DNA from: an uncultured Collinsella sp.
Lineage (GTDB): Bacteria > Actinomycetota > Coriobacteriia > Coriobacteriales > Coriobacteriaceae
Direction: 5' to 3'
Length of the DNA stretch: 26,830 bases
Assembly: GCA_902470925.1 (NCBI GenBank)
Contig: CABRIF010000022.1
Location: 1-26,830 of the forward strand
In this document: piece by piece, positions 1 to 6,716 of the stretch
Numbering within the stretch: the stretch's first letter is position 1
How the letters are laid out: each line of letters opens with the position of its first letter
Made by a program: the position numbers and the translations under genes
Notes under the pieces: model-generated
Seen by the model: the letters and a program-made list of their open reading frames with translations, nothing else
Told to the model about the DNA's origin: nothing
Databases searched by the model: none

Positions 1-48
1 TCTACACAAGGAGTATCGTCGGCAGCGTCAGATGTGTATAAGAGACAG
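1..48. other. Illumina Nextera adapter with i5 index (artefact)
   Basis: Bases 1-7 are the end of the P5 oligo (TCTACAC). Bases 8-15 (AAGGAGTA) match a standard Nextera i5 index. Bases 16-48 are the Nextera read-1 adapter, made of TCGTCGGCAGCGTC followed by the 19-base Tn5 mosaic end AGATGTGTATAAGAGACAG. Genomic sequence begins at about 49. Translating across the junction gives the false N-terminus MCIRDR fused to the protease, and the other strand gives a false VSYTHLTLPT tail. These strings are recognisable adapter-derived peptides. Confidence 0.98.
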
Positions 49-49
49 G

Positions 50-1309
50 GACGTGTCCACGCGCACCGTGGTGAAAACGAAGACAAAGAAGGTCCCGGTG
101 TTCGTGGCCTCCGCGGTTGGCGTGGTATGCGGTGCGGTGCTCGTGGTTGCCCTGGTCATGACCGGCGCCTTCCGCATCACGGGCACGAACGTGGAATCGG
201 GCTCCAGCTCGAGCGGCTCGCAGACGATCAAGATCGACCCCGAGGACACCACGCTGGCCGAGACCGTCTCGGCCAAGGCGCTGCCGTCGGTGGTGTCCAT
301 CACCGCGCAGGGCGACAGCGAGGAATCCGGTTCGGAGGGCTCCGGCGTCATCCTCGACACCGACGGCAACATCCTCACCAACTACCACGTGATCGAGAAC
401 GCCAGCACCCTGGCGGTGACCGTCAACGGCGGCACCAGCTATGAGGCCGAGGTCGTGGGCTCCGACGCCTCGAGCGATCTGGCCGTCATCCGCCTGAAGG
501 ACGCCTCCGATGCCGACCTGACCCCCATCGAGGTGGGCGATTCGGACGATATCAAGGTGGGCGAGTGGGTCATGGCCATCGGCAGCCCGTTTGGCAACGA
601 GCAGTCCGTCTCCACGGGCATCGTCTCGGCGCTCTACCGCTCAACGGCGCTGCAGAGCACGAGCGGTACCTCGATCTACGCGAACATGATCCAAACCGAT
701 GCCGCCATCAACCCGGGTAACTCCGGCGGTGCGCTCGTGAACGACGAGGGTCAGCTCATCGGCATCAACTCGGTGATCGAGTCCTACTCCGGCTCGAGCT
801 CGGGCGTGGGCTTCGCCATCCCCGTGAACTACGCCATCAAGATCGCCGACCAGATCATCGACGGCAAGACGCCTGTGCATCCGTACCTGGGCGTGACGCT
901 GACCTCGGTGAACGCGATCTCCTCGCGCCAGAACAACCTGTCGGTGAGCGAGGGTGCGCGCGTGGTCGAGGTGACCGAGGGCGGCCCGGCCGCCGAGGCG
1001 GGCCTGCAGGCGGACGATGTCATCACCAAGATCGATGACACCACGGTCGATTCGGCCGACAGCCTCATCATCGCCATGCGCTCCTACGATGTGGGCGACA
1101 CGGTCACGTTGACGGTCGTGCGCGACAAGGAGGAGAAGCAGATCGAGGTGACGCTCGGCTCCGACGAGGCGCTGCAGGCTTCTCAGGACGACACCACCCA
1201 GGGCTCGACCCAGGACCAGAACGGCAGCTCGGGCAGCGATCTGAGCGACTCCGACCGCCAACGCATGGAGGAGCTGCTGGAGGGCCTGCTGGGCCGCAGC
1301 GGCCAGTAA
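50..1309 (+). CDS. HtrA/DegP-type trypsin-like serine protease with PDZ domain (5' truncated)
   Basis: Envelope protein quality-control protease of the S1C family, membrane anchored with its catalytic domain outside the cytoplasm. The first genomic codon is Asp at 50, and the true N-terminus is lost at the contig end. Counting from that codon, a Lys/Thr-rich basic stretch precedes one transmembrane segment (about residues 17-41) and a Ser-rich linker. The protease domain has the triad His113 (TNYHVIEN), Asp143 (SSDLAVI) and Ser225 (NPGNSGGAL). A PDZ domain follows at about 285-378 (HPYLGV...GPAAEAGLQADDVI), then a Ser/Gln/Asp-rich tail ending at TAA. The tail has no recognisable fold. A strong GC hairpin follows the stop. 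Upstream regulation cannot be seen. The family is certain, but the exact paralogue (HtrA, HtrB or DegP-like) is not. Confidence 0.95.
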   Translation, partial: DVSTRTVVKTKTKKVPVFVASAVGVVCGAVLVVALVMTGAFRITGTNVESGSSSSGSQTIKIDPEDTTLAETVSAKALPSVVSITAQGDSEESGSEGSGVILDTDGNILTNYHVIENASTLAVTVNGGTSYEAEVVGSDASSDLAVIRLKDASDADLTPIEVGDSDDIKVGEWVMAIGSPFGNEQSVSTGIVSALYRSTALQSTSGTSIYANMIQTDAAINPGNSGGALVNDEGQLIGINSVIESYSGSSSGVGFAIPVNYAIKIADQIIDGKTPVHPYLGVTLTSVNAISSRQNNLSVSEGARVVEVTEGGPAAEAGLQADDVITKIDDTTVDSADSLIIAMRSYDVGDTVTLTVVRDKEEKQIEVTLGSDEALQASQDDTTQGSTQDQNGSSGSDLSDSDRQRMEELLEGLLGRSGQ

Positions 1310-1332
1310 GGCTGCGGGCGTCCTTCCGGAGC

Positions 1333-1373
1333 GCACGCGGGCCTGCGGCGATGGCTGCCGCAGGCCCGCGTGC
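1333..1373 (+). terminator. Hairpin terminator-like element after htrA
   Basis: A perfect 17-bp inverted repeat (1333-1349 with 1357-1373, arm GCACGCGGGCCTGCGGC) around a 7-base loop lies 23 bp after the protease stop. There is no U-tract, so it may be a GC-type terminator or 3'-end stabiliser rather than a classical intrinsic terminator. Confidence 0.55.
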
Positions 1374-1552
1374 CCGTGTGGGCGGGCCCCGCGTGCCCAT
1401 GCGTGTGCCGCTCCCGTGGCGGCGCACGGTTGCGGGGATGTGTTGAAATCACCGTGCGATGGCGCTTGGGCGTCATCGCGGGCGCAGCGGCGCCTTCCGT
1501 TCGCGGCCGTACAGGCCGCTGGGCGGGAGGCGCTTTTTCTGTCCGGGTGCAG

Positions 1553-1561
1553 TGGTACCCT
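1553..1561 (+). promoter_or_regulatory. Extended -10 promoter candidate for ligA
   Basis: TGGTACCCT fits an extended -10 (TGnTAnnnT). Its predicted start at about 1568 would give a short leader ahead of the ribosome binding site AAGGAGG at 1584-1590. No convincing -35 is seen. An overlapping TATACG at 1561-1566 is an alternative -10. Confidence 0.35.
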
Positions 1562-1595
1562 ATACGGGTTCAACGATACAGCCAAGGAGGCTCTT

Positions 1596-3935
1596 GTGAC
1601 GGATTCAGTCAACAGGGAAATGGCCGGTACGCAGGCAGATCATGCCGGTGGGGCCGCCGCGTCGAACGGCGGGTCCGCGGCGGGGGCCGCCGGGCTGCCC
1701 GGGCAGGCGAGCGCTGCGGCCGCACCGGCGCCTGCGGCTTCTGCGCCTGCAGCTGTGGCGTCCGATCAGCCCGTCCCTGCGGCAGCCTCCCGCGAGCAGG
1801 CGGCGGCGCGCGCAGCCGAGCTGCGTCATCTGCTTGACTACCACGCCTACCGCTACTACGCGCTCGACGCCCCCGAGATTACCGATGCCGCCTTCGACCG
1901 TCTGCTGGTTGAGCTGCAGGGCATCGAGGCGGCCTATCCCGAGCTGGTGACGCCAGGCTCCTACACCCAGCGCGTGGGCGGGTACGTATCCGAGCAGTTC
2001 GCCTCCGTGACCCATATGGCCCGCATGTATTCCATAGACGACGCCATGGACCTGGCCGAGCTGGACGAATGGCTGCAGCGCACGGAGGAGGCGCTCGGCG
2101 CGGGCACGGTTGCCTACACCTGCGAGCTCAAGATCGACGGCCTGGGCGTGGCGCTCACCTACCAGGACGGCGCCTTCGTACGCGCCGCCACCCGCGGGGA
2201 CGGCACCACGGGCGAGGATGTCTCGCTCAACGTGCGCACCATCCGCGACGTGCCCATGCACCTTGCCGAGGAGGGTTTGGCACACATGGGTGCCGAGCGC
2301 TCGGTGCCCATCGAGGTGCGCGGCGAGGTCTACATGCCCAAGGGTAGCTTCGCCCGCCTGAATGCCGAGGCCGACGCCGAGGGGCGCGAGCCGTTCGCCA
2401 ACCCGCGCAACGCCGCCGCCGGCAGCCTGCGCCAAAAGGACCCGAAGGTAACGGCCACGCGGCATCTGGCCACGTTCATCTACGCCATCGCCGACACCGC
2501 CCCGCTCCACGTCGACTCCCAGCATGAGTTCTTGAGCTGGCTGGGCCAGGCGGGCTTCTCGGTCAACCCGAACGTGGCGCGTTGCACCTCGCCTTCTGAG
2601 GTCCACGCGTTTTGCGCCGATGCCCTGGCGCATCGCGCCGATCTGGACTACGACATCGACGGCGTGGTGGTGAAGGTCGATTCGTTCACGCAGCAAGGCG
2701 AGCTGGGGTTCACGGCCCGAGCGCCGCGCTGGGCCATCGCGTTCAAGTTCCCGCCGGAGGAAAAGACCACCGTGCTGCGTGAGATCCGCATCCAGGTGGG
2801 GCGCACCGGCGTGCTCACCCCGGTGGCCGAGTTCGACCCGGTGACGGTTGCCGGCTCCACCATCGCGCGCGCGACCCTGCACAACCTCGACGAGATTCGC
2901 CGCAAGGACGTGCGCGTGGGCGACACCATCGTGGTTCACAAAGCCGGCGACGTGATTCCCGAGGTGGTGGGGCCGGTGGCCGATAAGCGCCCGGCCGGCG
3001 CCGAGCCGTGGGAGATGCCGGCAGCGTGTCCGGCCTGCGGCAGCCCTGTGGTGCATGAGGACGGCGAGGTGGCGTACCGCTGCGTGTCGCTCGACTGCCC
3101 GGCGCAGCTAAAAGAGCGCCTGCTGCATTGGGTGAGTCGCGGTTGCATGGACGTTGACGGTGTGGGTGACGAGCTCGTGGACAAGATGATCGAGGCGGGC
3201 CTGCTTCACGACGTGGCGGACTTCTACCATCTGACGGTGGGCGACATCGCCGGGCTCGACACCGGGCGCACCTACTTGAAAGACGACAAGAAGAGGGGTG
3301 TCCGGGCAGGGGATCCGATCCGCGTGGGCGCCACCATCGCGCAGAAGGTGGTTGATGGGCTGGCGGCCTCGCGCTCGCAGCCGCTGGGTCGCGTGCTGTT
3401 CGCGCTGGGCATTCGCCATGTGGGCAAATCGGTGGGCGAGTTGTTGGCCAAGCGGTTCCTCACCATCGATGCCCTGGTGGCGGCTAACGAGGAGGATATC
3501 GCCCAGATCGACGGCATCGGCCCCAAGATCGCGGCGAGCGTGAAGGAGTTTTTGGCGGTGCCCGAGAACCTGCAGGTGCTGGAGCGCCTGCGGCAGGCGG
3601 GGCTGACGCTCGAGGAGGACCTGGGTGCAGCGGCTGCGGCGGCATCTGCCCAAACAGGTGTGGCCGGCGAGCTCGTGGAGGCCCAGCCGCTCGCCGGGCT
3701 CACCTTCGTGCTCACCGGTACGCTCGAGCTCCGCACGCGCGACGAGGCGGGTGCGGCCTTGAAGGCGCTGGGCGCCAAGGTCACCGGCTCGGTGTCCAAA
3801 AAGACGAGCTTTTTGGTGGCGGGCCCCAAGGCGGGCTCCAAGCTCACGAAGGCCGAGAGCCTGGGCGTGCCCGTGCTCGACGAGGCTGCGCTGGAGCGGA
3901 TTCTGGCAACCGGCGAGGTGCCGGCAGCGGAGTAG
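1596..3935 (+). CDS. ligA: NAD-dependent DNA ligase LigA
   Basis: Seals nicks during replication and repair using NAD+. The GTG at 1596 is chosen because AAGGAGG (1584-1590) sits 5 nt upstream. This gives 779 aa, about 100 longer than usual LigA. An Ala-rich, probably disordered extension of about 65 residues comes first. The Ia/adenylation domain follows, with active-site Lys179 in CELKIDGLGVAL, then the OB fold, a Cys4 zinc finger (Cys478, 481, 496, 501), helix-hairpin-helix repeats (QIDGIGPKIA) and a C-terminal BRCT domain (about 699-770, LAGLTFVLTGTL). A second low-complexity Ala stretch lies between the HhH and BRCT regions. All catalytic motifs are present, so it should be active. It appears to be transcribed alone, between htrA and the marR operon. 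A downstream ATG at 1620 is a weaker start alternative. Confidence 0.97.
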   Translation: MTDSVNREMAGTQADHAGGAAASNGGSAAGAAGLPGQASAAAAPAPAASAPAAVASDQPVPAAASREQAAARAAELRHLLDYHAYRYYALDAPEITDAAFDRLLVELQGIEAAYPELVTPGSYTQRVGGYVSEQFASVTHMARMYSIDDAMDLAELDEWLQRTEEALGAGTVAYTCELKIDGLGVALTYQDGAFVRAATRGDGTTGEDVSLNVRTIRDVPMHLAEEGLAHMGAERSVPIEVRGEVYMPKGSFARLNAEADAEGREPFANPRNAAAGSLRQKDPKVTATRHLATFIYAIADTAPLHVDSQHEFLSWLGQAGFSVNPNVARCTSPSEVHAFCADALAHRADLDYDIDGVVVKVDSFTQQGELGFTARAPRWAIAFKFPPEEKTTVLREIRIQVGRTGVLTPVAEFDPVTVAGSTIARATLHNLDEIRRKDVRVGDTIVVHKAGDVIPEVVGPVADKRPAGAEPWEMPAACPACGSPVVHEDGEVAYRCVSLDCPAQLKERLLHWVSRGCMDVDGVGDELVDKMIEAGLLHDVADFYHLTVGDIAGLDTGRTYLKDDKKRGVRAGDPIRVGATIAQKVVDGLAASRSQPLGRVLFALGIRHVGKSVGELLAKRFLTIDALVAANEEDIAQIDGIGPKIAASVKEFLAVPENLQVLERLRQAGLTLEEDLGAAAAAASAQTGVAGELVEAQPLAGLTFVLTGTLELRTRDEAGAALKALGAKVTGSVSKKTSFLVAGPKAGSKLTKAESLGVPVLDEAALERILATGEVPAAE

Positions 3936-4161
3936 GTTCCAGGCAGGCAGTGCGCGCTGTGCTTGTCTGCCGGGCGGGGTGCTGCGCGCCGCCGCGCGTT
4001 GGCACCGGTGTGTGGCTGGGGTGTGGCTCCTCGTCGGTTTGGCCGGCTGCATGCGAGTGCAGGCGCGCGGCCCGTTGGAACGTGCGGCGATTGTCATTTG
4101 TCTGTTCGCCGGGCAGGGTGTGTTTCCATCGTGAATGCGCCTTGTCCGGCGTTTGCTTCGG

Positions 4162-4170
4162 TGGTAAAAC
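4162..4170 (+). promoter_or_regulatory. Extended -10 candidate of the marR-ABC operon
   Basis: TGGTAAAAC at 4162-4170 abuts the palindromic operator that begins at 4171, so the predicted start of transcription falls inside the operator. An alternative reading is TTGCTT (4153-4158) as -35 with a -10 inside the first palindrome. Either way the operator would block transcription when occupied. Confidence 0.4.
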
Positions 4171-4199
4171 CTTGATATATCAATAGTTGATATATCAAG
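4171..4199 (+). promoter_or_regulatory. Double palindromic operator of the MarR repressor
   Basis: Two identical copies of the perfect 12-bp palindrome TTGATATATCAA (4172-4183 and 4187-4198) are separated by TAG. With flanking C and G they form one larger 13-3-13 inverted repeat. The AT-rich block stands out in very GC-rich DNA. AT-rich palindromes of this size are typical MarR dimer sites, and 15-bp spacing would seat two dimers. The right copy overlaps the marR ribosome binding site (AAGGAG, 4197-4202), so bound repressor could also mask translation. Autoregulation is inferred. Confidence 0.8.
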
Positions 4200-4207
4200 G
4201 AGTTGGA

Positions 4208-4948
4208 ATGCTAACCTTACACAGACGCCCGGCTGCCAGCGCGCGCGATGCTGCTGCGCCGGGCACGGATACCGTTGCGCTGGGCACGGATGCCGCTGTT
4301 AGCGGGGCCGCCACCCGTGCGCTCGCCGACCCCGCTGCCAACGTATCCGCCGACCCCACGGCCGATGCGCGCGACAGCGCCGGGCCTGCTGCCACCGCAT
4401 CTGCAAACGCAGCGCCGTCCGGAGCCGTATCGGGCGCCTCCGCGGCATCCCTTGCGCTGGGATTTTCTCTCACCGACCTGCACATGCGCATGAACATGGC
4501 GCATCACATGCAGAAGAGCCGCCTGCATACGCGTGCCGCTGCGCTCGGGCTGGGCCCGGGTCAGCCGCGCATGCTGTCCTACATCGGGGTCCACGCCCCG
4601 TGCACCCGGGCCGACCTGGCGGCCCATTACCGCATCGACCCGGCAGCGGTGACCCGCATGCTCGACGCTCTGGAGCGCAACGGGTTTATCGCCTCGGTGC
4701 CCGCGCGGCCCGGTGCCGACCGGCGCAAGAAGGCCGTCGAGCTTACCGAGCGCGGCCGCGCCACGCTGGGGCTGTGGGATGTCGCCTGCGCCCAGGCCGA
4801 CGAGGTCATGACCGAAGGCTTCACGCCCGCCGAGCGCGCGCAGCTCAGCGATCTGCTCGAGCGCGTGTGCCGCAACCTCGCGGAGGCGGATCGGGCACGC
4901 GCCCATCAGGCTGCATCCGGGCATAGCGAGGAGGCAACCCATGCGTGA
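4208..4948 (+). CDS. MarR-family transcriptional regulator
   Basis: Winged-helix repressor that probably controls its own operon and the ABC exporter behind it. ATG 4208 has AAGGAG 5 nt upstream, giving 246 aa. The first ~84 residues are an Ala/Pro/Thr-rich, unstructured extension not found in typical ~150-aa MarR proteins. The MarR fold runs from about 85 to the end: dimerisation helices, the helix-turn-helix (TRADLAAHYRIDPAAVTRML, recognition helix about 143-157) and the wing with GADRRKKAVELTERG. The stop overlaps the ATG of the next gene (ATGCGTGA), indicating translational coupling. The inducing ligand cannot be deduced; it is likely a substrate of the exporter pair. The in-frame TTG at 4187 lies inside the operator and is not used as the start here. 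Confidence 0.93.
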   Translation: MLTLHRRPAASARDAAAPGTDTVALGTDAAVSGAATRALADPAANVSADPTADARDSAGPAATASANAAPSGAVSGASAASLALGFSLTDLHMRMNMAHHMQKSRLHTRAAALGLGPGQPRMLSYIGVHAPCTRADLAAHYRIDPAAVTRMLDALERNGFIASVPARPGADRRKKAVELTERGRATLGLWDVACAQADEVMTEGFTPAERAQLSDLLERVCRNLAEADRARAHQAASGHSEEATHA

Positions 4949-6716
4949 GTTGCGCCGTCTCATCGGCTACCTGGGTCCGTATCGCCGCGATGCCGCCGCC
5001 GGCGTGATCATCGTGGCGCTTGAAACCTCGCTTGAGCTGTTCATTCCCGTGCTCATGGCCCGCATCATCGACGAGGGCATCGCCGAGGGCAGCACCGCCA
5101 TCATCTTGCACCAGGGTGCGCTCATGATGCTGTGCGCCCTGGCAGCACTCGTGTTGGGCCTTGCCTACGCGCGCTTCGCCTCGCGCGCGGCCACGGGTTT
5201 GGGCGCAAACCTTCGCCAGGCCGAGTACGAGCATATCCAGGCCTTTTCCTTCGGCAACCTGGACGCGTTCCAAACGTCATCGCTCGTCACGCGCATGACC
5301 ACCGACATCACCGTCATCCAGAACGCCTTTTCCAGCGGCTTTCGCCCCTTCGTGCGCGGCCCGGTGATGCTCATCATGGGCCTGGCCTACGCGTGCTCGA
5401 TGAATATGGAGCTCGCCGGGGTGTTCTTCGTCATTCTGCCGGTGCTCGCCGTGGCGCTGGGGCTCATCACCTTCACGGTGGCTCCACGCTACCGCACGCT
5501 GCAGGCCTCGATGGACCATCTGAACGGCGTGGTGCAGGAGAACCTGACCGCGGTGCGCGCCGTGAAGGCCTACGTGCGCGCCGAGCACGAGTGCGAGAAG
5601 TTCAACGAGGTCAACGGGGAGGTTGCCCGCACATCCACCTATACGTTCGGGCGCGCGGTGCTCAACCTGCCGGTGTTCCAGGCGTCCATGTACACGGCGG
5701 CGACGCTCGTGCTGTGGCTCGGCGGCCAGATGATCATCGCCGGCGCGCTCACCGTGGGAACCCTCACCGGCTTCATGAGCTATGTGCTGCAGATCATGAA
5801 CTCCCTCATGATGATCTCGAACGTGTTTTTGCTCACCACGCGTGCTCTCACCAGCGCCGCGCGCGTGGGCGAGGTGCTGGACGCCGTGCCCGAGCTGGCC
5901 GCGCCCGCGCCGGGCAAGGCGCGCATGAGCGTGGCGGATGGTTCGGTTGAGTTCCGGGACGTTTCGTTCAAGTACCGTGCCGATGCGGCGGAGGAGGTGC
6001 TCGAGCGGGTGTCGCTGGCGATTCCCTCCGGCGCCACGGTGGGCATCCTGGGCGGCACCGGTTCGGGCAAAAGCTCGCTGGTGCAGCTGATCGCGCGCCT
6101 GTACGACCCGAGCGCGGGCGCGGTGCTCGTGGGCGGGCACGACGTGCGCACCTACGACCAGGCGGCCCTGCGCAACGCGGTGGGCATGGTGCTGCAGAAA
6201 AACGTGCTGTTCACCGGCACGGTGCGCGACAACCTGCGCTGGGGAGACCCCGAGGCGAGCGACGAGGAGCTGCTCGAGGCGTGCCGCCTGGCGTGCGCCG
6301 ACGAGTTCCTCGACCGCATCGGCGGCCTGGACGGCGACTTGGGCCAGGGCGGGGTGAACGTCTCGGGCGGTCAGAAGCAGCGGCTGTGCATCGCGCGCGC
6401 CCTGCTCAAGCATCCGCGCATCCTGGTGTTCGACGACTCCACCTCCGCGCTCGATATGGCCACCGAGGCCACGGTCCGCGCAAATCTGGCGGCGATTCCC
6501 AACACCACGGTCATCATCATCGCCCAGCGCATCACCTCGGTGATGGACGCCGACCGTATTTTCGTGGTGGACGACGGACATATCGACGCGGCGGGCACGC
6601 ACGATGAGTTGCTTGCGGGCAATGCGATCTATCAGGAGATCTACGCCTCGCAGATGGAGTTCGCCGACGGTGCGGCTCCTAAGGCGGCAGGGAAGGGAGC
6701 TGGTCGCGATGCCTAA
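4941..6716 (+). CDS. ABC exporter half-transporter, degenerate-site subunit (LmrC/BmrC/TM287-like)
   Basis: Type IV ABC exporter subunit of 591 aa, with an N-terminal six-helix membrane domain (about 10-310) and a C-terminal nucleotide-binding domain. The NBD shows Walker A GGTGSGKSS (371-379), signature VSGGQ (474-478) and Walker B ILVFDDS. Asp499 replaces the catalytic Glu, and the H-loop His is Gln529 (IAQR). This pattern marks the non-catalytic half of heterodimeric exporters such as TM287/288, LmrCD and BmrCD; the partner is the next gene. GAGGAGG at 4928-4934 precedes the ATG, which overlaps the marR stop. The family exports drugs or lipophilic compounds; the substrate here is unknown. 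MarR control suggests induction by a toxic small molecule. Confidence 0.95.
   Translation: MRELRRLIGYLGPYRRDAAAGVIIVALETSLELFIPVLMARIIDEGIAEGSTAIILHQGALMMLCALAALVLGLAYARFASRAATGLGANLRQAEYEHIQAFSFGNLDAFQTSSLVTRMTTDITVIQNAFSSGFRPFVRGPVMLIMGLAYACSMNMELAGVFFVILPVLAVALGLITFTVAPRYRTLQASMDHLNGVVQENLTAVRAVKAYVRAEHECEKFNEVNGEVARTSTYTFGRAVLNLPVFQASMYTAATLVLWLGGQMIIAGALTVGTLTGFMSYVLQIMNSLMMISNVFLLTTRALTSAARVGEVLDAVPELAAPAPGKARMSVADGSVEFRDVSFKYRADAAEEVLERVSLAIPSGATVGILGGTGSGKSSLVQLIARLYDPSAGAVLVGGHDVRTYDQAALRNAVGMVLQKNVLFTGTVRDNLRWGDPEASDEELLEACRLACADEFLDRIGGLDGDLGQGGVNVSGGQKQRLCIARALLKHPRILVFDDSTSALDMATEATVRANLAAIPNTTVIIIAQRITSVMDADRIFVVDDGHIDAAGTHDELLAGNAIYQEIYASQMEFADGAAPKAAGKGAGRDA

Noticed and set aside
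32..49. ATG at 32 as the start of the HtrA-like protein
   Set aside because: It lies inside the Nextera adapter; the encoded MCIRDR is artefactual.
1416..1595. ATG 1416 as start of ligA
   Set aside because: There is no ribosome binding site there, the extra residues are not LigA-like, and the GTG at 1596 has a near-perfect AAGGAGG at correct spacing.
3936..4161. Possible small gene or RNA between ligA and marR
   Set aside because: The open frames there have no homology-like features or ribosome binding site, and no stable hairpin with a U-tract is seen. The stretch appears to be ordinary intergenic DNA.
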